Source of the DNA: Chondrocystis sp. NIES-4102
GTDB taxonomy: Bacteria > Cyanobacteriota > Cyanobacteriia > Cyanobacteriales > Xenococcaceae
Reading direction: 5' to 3'
Assembly (NCBI GenBank): GCA_002368355.1
Contig: AP018281.1
Span: 496,001-560,000 of the forward strand
DNA: 64,000 nt
This document shows, in pieces, positions 35,395 through 44,360 of the stretch. The notes beneath the pieces are model-generated. The model worked only from the letters and a program-made list of their open reading frames with translations, searched no databases and had not been told where the DNA came from. A program made the position numbers and the translations under genes. The stretch's first letter is position 1. Each line of letters begins with the position of its first letter.

Positions 35395-35988
35395 TTACTG
35401 CTCTAATGCTGATCGTCCCTGTTTACCCAAACGAATTAAAACAAAATAAACTAAATAAATAACATAAATTACTAATCCAACTGCGCCCATAAAACCTAAA
35501 AACCCTTCATTGTCTGGCTTATTGTGAAAGAAATTACGATAAGCTTGGGGAGCTTCAAGCCAAACCTGACAGAAACCAGTAGCAAGTTTAGCATCAGAAA
35601 AACCACAGGGAAGAAAAATAGAAAGCGCGATCGCTCCTAAAACGCAATAGGCAGTTATTGCCCAACGCCAGGAAGTTAATACTAACTTTAACGGCTTTTG
35701 AGGGAGATCTCGAATTTCTTCGTTTAAATCTACCCAAAACCAGAGAGAAATAGGAATTAAAATACGTGCAGCTAAACTACTGATAAAGCCAATTTTCCAA
35801 CCAGGAATGAATAGATAGAGCGTAATCATTAATAGACTAGCAACTCGCCAATAGATGATCAATAGTTTTTGTATGGCTTCTTGTCTTTGAAATAAAGCCC
35901 AAATTAATAATATAAAAGGTAGAATTACCGTTACCACTACTCCTAAACGGTAGTCCATCCATACTAAAGGTCTAAACCAAATATCCAT
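35395..35988 (-). CDS. DUF3177 family membrane protein
   Basis: The 197-residue protein has about five membrane segments (VVVTVILPFILLIWALF, LLMITLYLFIPG, IGFISSLAARILIPISLWF, WAITAYCVLGAIALSIFL, and GLVIYVIYLVYFVLI). The opening WFRPLVWMDYRLGV and the central PQKPLKLVLTSWRWA fit the cyanobacterial DUF3177 family. The function is not known. The downstream DUF7734-like gene follows closely on the same strand. Confidence 0.78.
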   Translation of the reverse strand: MDIWFRPLVWMDYRLGVVVTVILPFILLIWALFQRQEAIQKLLIIYWRVASLLMITLYLFIPGWKIGFISSLAARILIPISLWFWVDLNEEIRDLPQKPLKLVLTSWRWAITAYCVLGAIALSIFLPCGFSDAKLATGFCQVWLEAPQAYRNFFHNKPDNEGFLGFMGAVGLVIYVIYLVYFVLIRLGKQGRSALEQ

Positions 35989-36413
35989 TTATTTATTGTT
36001 TTTTGCAATTGCGTCTATTATTATCTATGTCTTAGGTAAAACAAATTTTGATTCTTTATAAGGGTGCATCAACAATTATTTAAAGTCAACCTCAACAAGG
36101 ACAGTATAGGGGTTTTATCGCCTTTGAGAGTTGATGTTAGCCTAAGAAAATAAAAAATAAAGATGAGAATATAGTATACCCTCATCCAATTTAACGAATA
36201 GCTATTTAATTGTAGACTTAACAGTTAATTTAAAAAAACGGCATTACAGAATCTATGTCTAGATAGATTTTTAGGGGCTGTAACTAGGGTGGGATCTTAC
36301 CTAGATTAGCCCCAGCGCACTTATCCTATAAAGCTAGTCAGCTTTTCGGTTTAACACTTTTTTGTTCGCCCAAACCTGCGCAGACTTATTTAGTAACGCC
36401 AAAATAGCAATAA
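35989..36413. other. Intergenic stretch downstream of cp12
   Basis: This 425-base gap between cp12 and the DUF3177 gene (both leftward) holds a nested hairpin at 36274-36313 and a smaller one (AAGCT/AGCTT) at 36331-36344 followed by TT. It also holds a palindromic AATCTAT..ATAGATT near 36250-36270. No gene is visible. Confidence 0.5.
36274..36313. other. Nested inverted repeat, candidate structured RNA or cp12 3' element
   Basis: GGGGCT at 36274-36279 pairs with AGCCCC at 36308-36313, and inside it CTAGG pairs with CCTAG, closed by GGT/ACC. The GC content here is well above that of the neighbouring DNA. It could be the 3' end structure of the cp12 mRNA or an independent small RNA. Confidence 0.35.
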
Positions 36414-36638
36414 TTAGTCTTCGTAAACTCGACACTCAAGAGCATCAGGATTATTATCACAATATATTTCTAGAGAGCTTTTTTTAGGAGCTTTCTGTTT
36501 TTGGTGTGATGCCTCAGCAGCTAATTCTTCTACTGCATCCCAAGCAGCAGCACATTCATCAGAGGTTGCTCCATCTGTACTGCAAACTTGTCTTGCGGTT
36601 TCTCTTTCTTTTTGTAACTGCTCATGTATATCTGTCAT
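36414..36638 (-). CDS. cp12: CP12, redox regulator of the Calvin cycle
   Basis: CP12 is a small, partly disordered protein that, when oxidised, clamps glyceraldehyde-3-phosphate dehydrogenase and phosphoribulokinase into an inactive complex in the dark. The 74-residue protein has both cysteine pairs. The N-terminal pair is in VCSTDGATSDECAAAWDAVE (residues 18-37), with the AWDAVEEL core, and the C-terminal pair is in YCDNNPDALECRVYED. The C-terminal residues insert into the GAPDH active site. No CBS domain is fused. A 5' ATG with AGAGGAC upstream gives a clear start. Confidence 0.95.
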   Translation of the reverse strand: MTDIHEQLQKERETARQVCSTDGATSDECAAAWDAVEELAAEASHQKQKAPKKSSLEIYCDNNPDALECRVYED

Positions 36639-36976
36639 ATTAGTCCTCTTATTTGATTTTTGGGTTTATATTATGCCATGCTAGCTCGTTTGATTATGGT
36701 AGTTGCTCATACCCTTTGTCTATAAAAGAATTCTTAAAGTTGCCAAGGATTTGAGTAACTAGATTAAAATCATATTTTCAATTTTTCCGTCGAGCTTAAT
36801 GTCTCTAGCAATTTAATGTAACATTGATTAACAGCATACTGTAACTAGATATTACTAGTTAAAATTATTGTAATTGTTTTAATCGCAATAAAATAAGTTG
36901 CTAATTTGTAACTAAACATCAATAAGTGATGGTGGATTTATAGTTGACTCTTCGTCTCAAACCTTTTTGGTAAATT
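36639..36976. other. Intergenic stretch between cp12 and the kinase gene
   Basis: The two flanking genes diverge, so this 338-base AT-rich stretch should hold both promoters. I see no RNA gene, repeat or coding remnant in it. Confidence 0.5.
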
Positions 36977-37810
36977 ATGAATGAAATTGATGAGCTTAAG
37001 GAAGAACTTAAACAGGCACAGCTTGCTTATCAAATGGCTGCTCAAATGAGTCAATTTAAGGCTGGCTTTTTAGCTCGAACTTCCCATGAATTGCGCTCGC
37101 CACTTAGTAGTATGATTGGACTGCATCAATTGATTTTATCTGATTTATGTGAAAGTCCCCAAGAGCAAAAAGAATTTATCGAGCAAGCTTATCAATCTGC
37201 ATTAAAGTTAATGAAGTTGATTGATGAAATTGTTGCCGTTTCTAAAATAGAATATGGTAGCAATCATCTAAATTTAGAATCTCTACAACTTGCAGAAATC
37301 TTAGCTGAAATTGACCGTCTAACTTATCTTCAAGCTGCTAATCGTAATTTAAAATTGCAAATCATCCCCTGCGATCCTACAGTTTCTGTATTTGCCGATC
37401 GCTCTCGCCTGATTCAGTTGATTTTTAATTTAATTGATAGTGGTATTTCTTTAATGAATACAGGGGCGATAACCTTATCAATCACTCAAATAACTGCATC
37501 TAAGGTAATTATTACAATAGACTTTGATTGTCCCATCGCTTGCTGGCAAGAAAGTCAAAGTATAAAATCTAATTTTGATAGTCAGACATTACCAGACAAT
37601 AAAATAACAGATCCTGATCCTGGGGTTGCTCAAAACTTGTCTCAAATGCGCCAACTTTTACAGGATGTTAGTTTATCTGCCCCTATGAAATTATTGCTAT
37701 CTCAAACTTTGTTGGAAACCATGGGGGGTAATTTGGAATTATCGGATCTTAGTGCAGAAAATGAGCAACAACCACTAACCCGTATGATTTTAACCTGTCC
37801 TCACCCTTGA
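36977..37810 (+). CDS. HisKA-containing sensor kinase, short and soluble, degenerate ATPase part
   Basis: The 277-residue protein begins with a short coiled coil, then an H-box FLARTSHELRSPLSSMIGL near residues 31-49 with the phospho-accepting His at about 37. The ATPase region has an N-box-like LIQLIFNLIDSGI near 152-164, where the usual Asn-Ala is altered to Asp-Ser. The G1 (DTGxG) and G2 (GTGLGL) motifs are not recognisable. So it may bind ATP poorly and serve as a phosphotransfer or scaffold partner. There is no sensor domain or membrane segment. No response-regulator gene is adjacent. The protein could have lost kinase activity. Confidence 0.78.
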   Translation: MNEIDELKEELKQAQLAYQMAAQMSQFKAGFLARTSHELRSPLSSMIGLHQLILSDLCESPQEQKEFIEQAYQSALKLMKLIDEIVAVSKIEYGSNHLNLESLQLAEILAEIDRLTYLQAANRNLKLQIIPCDPTVSVFADRSRLIQLIFNLIDSGISLMNTGAITLSITQITASKVIITIDFDCPIACWQESQSIKSNFDSQTLPDNKITDPDPGVAQNLSQMRQLLQDVSLSAPMKLLLSQTLLETMGGNLELSDLSAENEQQPLTRMILTCPHP

Positions 37811-37822
37811 GGATCATTAGGA

Positions 37823-38536
37823 TTAAAATAGCCATTCTAAATTGATACCGACGCGACTATCTTGATTTTTTGGGGAGTTTTGCCATTCTAAATCGCCAGA
37901 CAAACGTAAGTCTGAAAAGATAGCGTATCCAACAGATAAAGAAGTTATTCCGACTTCTTGATTACTAGTTGGGGCTACAAAACTTTGGGTAATTGATAGA
38001 TCACCGCCTCCAGTGCGAGATAAAGCTAACATCAGTCTCATGCCTAAGTGTAGCCCATCACTATTAAAATCATGACTTTGAACATAGCGATACCCAACTA
38101 CAGGGGCGATATTTGCATAGCTTCCCAAAGGCAGAAGAAAATAATGAAGATCTACCCCAGCAGCATGGCGATCGCCATTTTTTGCCCCATAGTAATCAGC
38201 ACTAATAGTTAACCCAGTACGATCTATAAAAATATCTTCTACTCCTAGATTAATTCCTCCTGCATCCTCATTACTAGGAAAACTAGTAAAACCTATACGT
38301 ACACGTGTACTAAAACTAGGATCATTACGAATTTCTTCTAAAACATTGGGGACTTTTTTTAACCAGCGTTGTAAAGTTGGGCTTTGTTGGATAAGGCTTG
38401 AGGGAATATCTAACTGCTCACTACTGGGGTTTGGCGCAGTGGGTAAGGTTTTTTTTGGTGGTTGGGCTACTGAAGGTAGGTTGACAAAACTCATTAAAGC
38501 AATTTGCCAACCAATAGTTATAGGTATTAGCTTCAA
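37823..38536 (-). CDS. Exported protein, probably outer-membrane beta-barrel
   Basis: The 237-residue protein has a signal peptide (ITIGWQIALMSFVNLPSVAQ, residues 6-25) and a Pro/Ser-rich linker. A short helical segment follows, then from about residue 80 alternating strands such as TRVRIGFTSF, GLTISADYYGA, HAAGVDLHYFLLPL, NIAPVVGYRYVQ, and LHLGMRLMLALS. The last residue is Phe in VGINLEWLF, the usual C-terminal signature for outer-membrane insertion. About 8-10 strands are possible. The function is unknown. It converges with the kinase gene, 12 bases apart, and its upstream side lies close to IS copy 2. Confidence 0.7.
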   Translation of the reverse strand: MKLIPITIGWQIALMSFVNLPSVAQPPKKTLPTAPNPSSEQLDIPSSLIQQSPTLQRWLKKVPNVLEEIRNDPSFSTRVRIGFTSFPSNEDAGGINLGVEDIFIDRTGLTISADYYGAKNGDRHAAGVDLHYFLLPLGSYANIAPVVGYRYVQSHDFNSDGLHLGMRLMLALSRTGGGDLSITQSFVAPTSNQEVGITSLSVGYAIFSDLRLSGDLEWQNSPKNQDSRVGINLEWLF

Positions 38537-38656
38537 AGATTTACCTTGAATTGATTTTTGCTAATCTATCTTAAATCGCGGTTATTAGTTTAGCCAAACC
38601 ACGAGAAGCCCAGCATTCTGGCGCAGCCGAATGTCTGGATGAATCGTGGGCTGGGT

Positions 38657-39067
38657 CTAGCTTGGCGTATTTTGATTCTCGATATAATTTTTTAATACAG
38701 ATATTGTAACTCCACCACAAGAAGCTATAAAGTAAGACTCATTCCAAAATACTTTTTTCCAATAAATTTTGTTTATTTCTTCTGGAAATTCTTGTCTCAA
38801 TCTCCTGCTGGTAACTGATTTAATATTGCCTATGAATTTGGGTAGTTCCATTTGTGGGTAGTACTGAAATAACAAATGTATATGATTGTCTTCTCCATTG
38901 AACTCAATCACTTTGCAATCCCATTTTTCACACAATTCAGTTATCACGTCTCTCAATCTGCTAATCATTTCGCCAGTTAAAACCTTTTTTCTATACTTGG
39001 TTGTCAAAACTAAATGAGCTTTTAAATCAGATACAGACCTGGCACTAGAAACAAAATCATTCCTCAT
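38657..39067 (-). CDS. tnpA: IS200/IS605 transposase TnpA, copy 2
   Basis: The protein is identical in all 136 residues to that of copy 1, with HIH at 62-64 and the probable catalytic Tyr128. Both copies are therefore likely active in trans on either element. Confidence 0.95.
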   Translation of the reverse strand: MRNDFVSSARSVSDLKAHLVLTTKYRKKVLTGEMISRLRDVITELCEKWDCKVIEFNGEDNHIHLLFQYYPQMELPKFIGNIKSVTSRRLRQEFPEEINKIYWKKVFWNESYFIASCGGVTISVLKNYIENQNTPS

Positions 39068-39113
39068 TCTTCTTGTGCTACAATAACTGTATCCAATTAT
39101 AACAACGCTGACT

Positions 39114-40499
39114 TTGATTTACAATTATCAGTACCGACTAAAGCCCACTACAGAACACAAGCTAGTACTCAATGACTGGCTTCGGATTTGTCAGTATTGG
39201 TATAATCGACAGCTTGGCGAGCGGTTTGACTGGTGGGAACAAAATCGTAGCTACATTGATAGATGTCTTTTGGTATGTCATTTGCCTGAACTCAAGGACA
39301 AACCTGAGTTTTACGGACAGAAAAAGCAGTTACCCGTAATCAAACAAGATTTGGTTATTGTAGGCTGGAGTGGTGAATTGCTAGATTTTAACTCTGTGCC
39401 ATCTCAAACACTACAAGAGGTGTGCAAAAGAGTCAAACTAGCTTTTGAGCGGTTCATTGCTGGTGATTCAAAAGGAAAGCGTAGTGGAAAACCAAGATAT
39501 AAAAACACTGCTCGTTTTAGGTCAATAGTGTTTGACTCCTTCAAACTACATTCTTGTTCTGTTGGAGGCAAATGGCTTTATTTATCATTACCTAAAATTG
39601 GCATAATCAATGTGCGCCATCATCGTCCACTGCCTAATGGTGCAGTATTAAAGCAAGCACAGATAATCAAAAAAAGTGACGGATGGTATATTAATCTACG
39701 GCTTCAAGATGATTCTGTACCTGACTTCAAATCAAATATTACTCCCAGTTGGAATAATTCCTTGGGGATGGATGCAGTACTGCATGAAGATGATTATCTG
39801 GCTACCAGCGAAGGTGTTAAATTGCCTAGCCTTAAGTCTTTTCGCTCCTCACGAGACAAGCTAGCCAAGGTATCAAAACGCAAATCTACCAAAAAGAAAG
39901 GTAGTAAATCAAGACGAAAACTAGCAAAACGGGAAGCAAAACTTCACTCCTCAATAGCTAGAGCTAGAAAAGATCACGCTTACAATACTGCCCACGCGCT
40001 ACTGAAAACGGGCAAAAAAGTTTTCTTTCATGAAAAGCTCAATCTTGTTGGGTTGAGTCGAAGGAATAAAGCAAAAACTGATACTAATGGTAAATTTTTA
40101 CCTAATGGGCAGTCGGCGAAATCGGGATTAAATAAGTCTTGGGCTGATGCTGCTTTTGGTCAGTTTTTCAACATACTGAAGTTCAAAGCTGAAAAAGCTG
40201 GGGCTTTGGTAATACCTGTAAATCCACAATACACCTCAATGTTGTTGCCGTACAAAGATGAGTTTGTCTTTACTGATTGCGGTATTCGGGAGTATTGGGA
40301 TGAAGAATTAAACCTTTTGATTGATAGAGACGTTTCAGCCTCTATCAATGTCAAGAGAGTGGGGCTGGACTTGTTCCCCACTATAAAACGCTGTAAAGGG
40401 AATCCAGTAGTGATTGCATCTACTACTAATAGTACCTTAAAGGAAGTTCTCTCTACCCTCCGAGGTTTGGAGAAGCCAGCGTTATACTCGAAGAGTTAA
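39114..40499 (+). CDS. tnpB: TnpB without zinc ribbon, copy 2
   Basis: The 461-residue protein is identical to copy 1, including the TTG start, the RuvC-type Asp220, Glu307 and Asp404/Asp406, and the missing CxxC pairs. The only DNA difference found is silent (Ser336 or close to it). The stop codon again lies in the right-end hairpin. Confidence 0.94.
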   Translation: MIYNYQYRLKPTTEHKLVLNDWLRICQYWYNRQLGERFDWWEQNRSYIDRCLLVCHLPELKDKPEFYGQKKQLPVIKQDLVIVGWSGELLDFNSVPSQTLQEVCKRVKLAFERFIAGDSKGKRSGKPRYKNTARFRSIVFDSFKLHSCSVGGKWLYLSLPKIGIINVRHHRPLPNGAVLKQAQIIKKSDGWYINLRLQDDSVPDFKSNITPSWNNSLGMDAVLHEDDYLATSEGVKLPSLKSFRSSRDKLAKVSKRKSTKKKGSKSRRKLAKREAKLHSSIARARKDHAYNTAHALLKTGKKVFFHEKLNLVGLSRRNKAKTDTNGKFLPNGQSAKSGLNKSWADAAFGQFFNILKFKAEKAGALVIPVNPQYTSMLLPYKDEFVFTDCGIREYWDEELNLLIDRDVSASINVKRVGLDLFPTIKRCKGNPVVIASTTNSTLKEVLSTLRGLEKPALYSKS

Positions 40500-40515
40500 C
40501 GTCTGGAGAAGTCAC
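40395..40515 (+). ncRNA. Candidate omega-RNA (reRNA) region, copy 2
   Basis: Same reasoning as for copy 1: the 3' end of tnpB with the hairpin at 40476-40506 would form the scaffold and the guide would begin at 40516, so the two copies would carry different guides. Confidence 0.35.
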
Positions 40516-40539
40516 AGTGGAAAATTATCTAGGTGATTA

Positions 40540-40953
40540 CTAATTTTTCTCAGGTACAAATTCTAAAGATACTCCATTCATACAATAACGTTGACCAGTA
40601 GGTTTTGGCCCATCGTTAAATACATGACCTAAATGTCCACCACAACGACTACAATGTACTTCGACTCTAGTCATAAATAAAGAGCGATCAACACTAGTAT
40701 CAATAGCATCTTCTAGAGGTTGATAAAAACTTGGCCATCCAGTACCACTATTAAATTTAGTATCGGAACTAAATAAAGGTTGACCACAACCAGCGCACAG
40801 ATAAGTACCTTCGTTATAATTTTTGTCTAAAGGACTTGTCCCCGCTCTTTCTGTACCATGTTTACGCAGTACTCTATATTGTTCATCTGTTAGGGTATCT
40901 TTCCACTCTTGTTCGGTTTTTTGAATTTCGTATTGGTTTTCGGAAGTTGCCAT
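40540..40953 (-). CDS. msrB: Peptide-methionine (R)-S-oxide reductase MsrB
   Basis: MsrB reduces methionine-R-sulfoxide in proteins. The 137-residue protein has the structural zinc pairs CAGCG near residues 53-57 and CSRCGG near 99-104. The family's [10 protein letters not shown] near 71-80, and the [27 protein letters not shown] ending, with the catalytic Cys in RYCMN, are also present. No signal peptide, so it is cytosolic. IS copy 2 ends 24 bases beyond its stop codon, so its terminator may have been displaced. Confidence 0.95.
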   Translation of the reverse strand: MATSENQYEIQKTEQEWKDTLTDEQYRVLRKHGTERAGTSPLDKNYNEGTYLCAGCGQPLFSSDTKFNSGTGWPSFYQPLEDAIDTSVDRSLFMTRVEVHCSRCGGHLGHVFNDGPKPTGQRYCMNGVSLEFVPEKN

Positions 40954-41066
40954 AATTTCTAATTGAGATATTTATGAAGAATTGCAAATATTATTATTAT
41001 GACGTTGATTTTGATAATTCTCTGACTAGGTTTTTGATAATTTAACCCAAAGTCTAAGTATGGGGT

Positions 41067-42167
41067 TTAAGCAATGGGAAGACTAAAGCGGAAAGTTGTA
41101 CCACGACCTAATTCACTTTCCACTTCAATTTGACCACCTTGGAGTTCAACTAAACGACGGGTAATAGCAAGTCCAATACCTGTTCCCCCAGAATGGCTAG
41201 CACGAGAGGGATCAGCACGCCAAAAACGTTCAAAGACGAAGGGTAGATCTTCGGTGGCAATACCAACTCCCGTATCACTTACAGCAACCCACACCAGGTT
41301 ATGAACTTTAGTTGCAGATACAATAATTGACCCTGTTTGTGTGTAGCGAATAGCGTTACCCAATAAATTAACCAAAATTTGCTCAGTGCGATCGCGATCG
41401 CCTAAGACGTTAGGTATATCTTTAGGACAATCTAGTCTAAGAGTTGGGCCTTCTTCTAATAATTGATCGGCAAAGCGTTCTACTAAGGAAGCTAGTAAAG
41501 AATATAATTTAAAAGACTGGGAATTGATCGACAAATAACCTGCTTCAGCCTTCGATAATTCTTGCAGATCGTGAATCAATCTTTCTAATCTTCTGGTTTC
41601 TTTAACTAAGCGCAAATATAATTCAGGAGTACCAGTTATTGACCCATCTGCTAATTCTTCCAGATAACCACGGACTACCGTTAAAGGGGTACGTAATTCA
41701 TGGGTTAAATCGCTAATTAATTCTCGTCTGCGTTGTTCAACATCCCCTATACTACTAGCCATAGAATTAAAACTTACCCCCAATTGATTTAATTCAGGTA
41801 TAGAACTTTCAGGGACTCTTTGCTCATAATCTCCTGCTGCAAATTTTTGACTTATATGTTTCATTTGCTGCACTGGTTGGGTAATCCATTTAGAAGAGAC
41901 ATAACTTACTACCCCTGCTGCGTTTGCACCTACAATAATTGATAAGATAGCACTACGATTCCAAGCATTTTGAAACCCTTCTACTAAATAGGTGCGGGCT
42001 GAACGAACTGTAAAAATACCTCTTTTTTCCAATTGTTCGAGCCGAAAAACAAACATACGGGGAGAAGAAACTTTAGCAATAACTACAAAGCTTCCTAACC
42101 CCACCATCATTACCAGCAAATGGGAGATAAACAAACGCGCTCCCAAACTTAATTTTGGCATTGGCAT
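41067..42167 (-). CDS. Membrane sensor histidine kinase (HAMP-HisKA-HATPase)
   Basis: The 366-residue protein has a first membrane segment at residues 12-28 (FISHLLVMMVGLGSFVV), a short extracytoplasmic part, and a second segment near 70-87. A HAMP linker with WITQPVQQMKHISQKFAAGDY follows. The H-box reads DLTHELRTPLTVVRGYL near 150-166, then the N-box (LVNLLGNAIRYTQ), G1 (VSDTGVGI), F-box (FVFERFWRAD) and G2 (GGTGIGLAI). All catalytic motifs are intact. The sensor loop of about 40 residues is too short for a ligand domain, as in BaeS-like kinases. No response-regulator gene is adjacent, so the partner is unknown. Confidence 0.92.
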   Translation of the reverse strand: MPMPKLSLGARLFISHLLVMMVGLGSFVVIAKVSSPRMFVFRLEQLEKRGIFTVRSARTYLVEGFQNAWNRSAILSIIVGANAAGVVSYVSSKWITQPVQQMKHISQKFAAGDYEQRVPESSIPELNQLGVSFNSMASSIGDVEQRRRELISDLTHELRTPLTVVRGYLEELADGSITGTPELYLRLVKETRRLERLIHDLQELSKAEAGYLSINSQSFKLYSLLASLVERFADQLLEEGPTLRLDCPKDIPNVLGDRDRTEQILVNLLGNAIRYTQTGSIIVSATKVHNLVWVAVSDTGVGIATEDLPFVFERFWRADPSRASHSGGTGIGLAITRRLVELQGGQIEVESELGRGTTFRFSLPIA

Positions 42168-42269
42168 TAATTTTTTTAGATATAATCAGGGCTTAGATTA
42201 GTAAGGCGAGCTTAAATTTAATTAACTCTAAGTGCTTTAGATTTTTTTGCCCACCATACCCCCAAAGGA

Positions 42270-42596
42270 CTAAGCTTTTTTAAGACTCTTAATTGTTAGT
42301 TGAATACCTAATAAAAATAAACCAACAGCCACTAATGCAAATACCCCTGTTGCTAGGGCGACAACTCCCATAACTAAAGTTCTAACGGCACTAGTTATAT
42401 TAATCACCAAGGGATTAGTTGCAGTAATTGTTTTGGTTGCATAAGTTTGCACAATAGAATTAAATAATACATAACTCGCGTAAGCAAACACAGAAGCAAA
42501 GACAGAAGAGCCAAAACATTTTATCGGGGTAACATTATCTTCTGGAACATCTGTAGTAGCTGCGGAATCTAATTTATCGGGTGTCTTGTCGTTCAT
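42270..42596 (-). CDS. DUF3082 family membrane protein
   Basis: The 108-residue protein has a polar N-terminus, a segment CFGSSVFASVFAYASYVLFN (residues 28-47) and a second hydrophobic segment VMGVVALATGVFALVAVGLF (residues 74-93). This agrees with the small cyanobacterial DUF3082 family, from memory of its pattern. It sits 18 bases downstream of the DAHP synthase gene on the same strand and is probably cotranscribed with it. The function is unknown. Confidence 0.75.
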   Translation of the reverse strand: MNDKTPDKLDSAATTDVPEDNVTPIKCFGSSVFASVFAYASYVLFNSIVQTYATKTITATNPLVINITSAVRTLVMGVVALATGVFALVAVGLFLLGIQLTIKSLKKA

Positions 42597-42614
42597 AAGT
42601 CCACTGATAACTGG

Positions 42615-43679
42615 TTACTGGTCACTGATAACTGCTAACTGCTTTTCCCAACGTCCAACAGCTTGACCGATTACACCTAATTCTCTCATTAAACGTTCAA
42701 AACCATCAAAAGTTAAAGATTGGGGCCCATCAGAAAGAGCTTTGGCTGGGTTAGGATGAACTTCAATCATCAAAGAATCTGCTCCTGCTGCGATCGCTGC
42801 TTTGGCCATTGGTGGTACATATTGAGCTATACCAGTACCATGACTAGGATCAATTGCGATCGGTAAATGTGTTAATGAACGCAATACGGGTAAAACTGCT
42901 AAATCTAGAGTATTACGAGCATATTTTTGCTCAAAAGTCCGAATTCCTCGCTCACATAAAATAACATTGTTATTACCAGCAGCTAAAATGTATTCTGCTG
43001 CCATCAGCCACTCATCAATTGTGGCAGACATACCCCTTTTTAAAAACACGGGCTTATCCTGTGCGCCGACTTTTTTCAATAAAGGGAAGTTTTGCATATT
43101 TCTCGCTCCAACTTGCAAAATATCTGCAAATTCAGAGACTTTATCCACATCAGCAGTGTCCATCACCTCAGTAATAATTCCCAGTCCGCTAGCATCTCTT
43201 GCAGCAGCTAATAATTCTAAAGCACTTTCACCGTGACCTTGGAAGGAATAGGGAGAGGTACGAGGTTTATAAGCTCCTCCACGTAAAAACTTAGCTCCAG
43301 CAGCTTTAACCGCTTTAGCTGTTTCGACAATCATTGTTTCATTTTCCACAGAACATGGCCCTGCAATCACTACTACAGGATGGTTTTGTCCAAAAGTTAC
43401 ATCACCATTAGGAGTACTCACCACAACATTACTATGTTCCCCATGACGAAATTCTATACTAGATCTCTTATAAGGCTTTTCAACTCTTAACACGCTTTCA
43501 ATCCAGGGGTTTATATCTTTAATCTGCAATGGATCGAGAGATGCGGTATCTCCTACTAAACCGATGACAATCTTATGTTTGCCAATAATCTTTTCAGGTG
43601 TCAGTCCCCATTCTTGTAATTCTGATTCTATACGTTGAATTTCCTCTTCTGGAGATCCTACTTTCATTACCACAATCAT
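42615..43679 (-). CDS. aroF: 3-deoxy-7-phosphoheptulonate (DAHP) synthase, AroF/type Ibeta
   Basis: This enzyme joins PEP and erythrose-4-phosphate, the first step of the shikimate pathway. The 354-residue protein has an N-terminal ferredoxin-like regulatory domain (residues 1-75, with [15 protein letters not shown]). The catalytic barrel contains [20 protein letters not shown] near 106-125, [38 protein letters not shown], and IDPSHGTG near the C-terminus. The N-terminal domain is that of the Tyr/Phe-regulated type Ibeta enzymes, so feedback control is likely. It is the first gene of a small unit with the DUF3082 gene. Confidence 0.94.
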   Translation of the reverse strand: MIVVMKVGSPEEEIQRIESELQEWGLTPEKIIGKHKIVIGLVGDTASLDPLQIKDINPWIESVLRVEKPYKRSSIEFRHGEHSNVVVSTPNGDVTFGQNHPVVVIAGPCSVENETMIVETAKAVKAAGAKFLRGGAYKPRTSPYSFQGHGESALELLAAARDASGLGIITEVMDTADVDKVSEFADILQVGARNMQNFPLLKKVGAQDKPVFLKRGMSATIDEWLMAAEYILAAGNNNVILCERGIRTFEQKYARNTLDLAVLPVLRSLTHLPIAIDPSHGTGIAQYVPPMAKAAIAAGADSLMIEVHPNPAKALSDGPQSLTFDGFERLMRELGVIGQAVGRWEKQLAVISDQ

Positions 43680-44360
43680 GATTTATAAACCCTAATACAT
43701 TAAAAAGTTGCTCTACCAGTCATAGTAGTCAATTTTTCGACAAACTGTAGCAGTATTAATGGTAATTTCTGATTCAAGCAGATGAGGAGGTAAAAGCTTA
43801 TGTTTGTGGTTAGTGGGAGACAAGAGAGGGCAGTAGGTAGTAGGTAGTGGAGGTTAAGTTAGGAGTAACGAGTAATAAGTAATCCCACAAGGGGACAATG
43901 TAAGTCAGGATTTAGCAGTCTGGAGAGGGCAGTAGTAGGTAGGGGGTAGTACGTATTATTTGAAGGCTAACAGCTAAAAGCTAAAAGCTAAGAAGCTCAA
44001 TTAAAATTAAACTACTTAAATATTTACTACAAAATGATACCCGTCGCTCCAGTTATATATCCGTATAAAATAGTTTTTAGCTATTAAGTAATACTCATTT
44101 CTTTCTATTTGCCGACTCTTTTTTTATGTCATATAGTGCATTTATAGGTATTAATTTACCTGTTTAAATTCATAAGTATATTTTGTACAGTAAAAGAGAG
44201 GAACTTAAATATTAAGCTGACCTATAACAATTGATCATAATAAAGTTTTGCCTGAATTTAATTTAGATTTAACTAAAATATTTCAACAGCAGCATTAAAT
44301 ATAAAACTATCAATTAAACTTTTTTCCCTAACTTAATTATTAAGCATAATTTAAACCCAT
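43680..44360. other. Intergenic stretch with tandem heptamers
   Basis: This 681-base gap between kaiC and the DAHP synthase gene holds GTAGTAG-type heptamers (43833-43851 and 43931-43950) and three AGCTAAA/G units at 43972-43992. Nothing coding is visible. Part of it will be the 3' end of the kai transcript and the aroF promoter. Confidence 0.6.

Larger units (their letters stand above)
38594..40515 (+). mobile_element. IS200/IS605-type element, copy 2
   Basis: This copy matches copy 1 (offset 14295) over the whole 1922 bases, with one difference found: G at 40124 instead of A at 25829, a silent change in a Ser codon of tnpB. It also begins directly after TTTAG (38589-38593) and ends with GAAGTCAC. 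It lies in the gap between the barrel-like gene and msrB and disrupts no gene that I can see. Left and right hairpins are at 38607-38652 and 40476-40506. Confidence 0.95.

Noticed and set aside
36240-36400. Possible tmRNA or 6S RNA, because of a GGGGCTGTAA start
   Set aside because: The tmRNA-like tag frame, TPsiC-type 3' end and the 6S central bubble are not found. Only local hairpins remain.
24299-40515. Composite transposon made of the two IS copies
   Set aside because: IS605-type elements move by single-strand excision and the interior holds ordinary essential genes, so it is a chance direct repeat.
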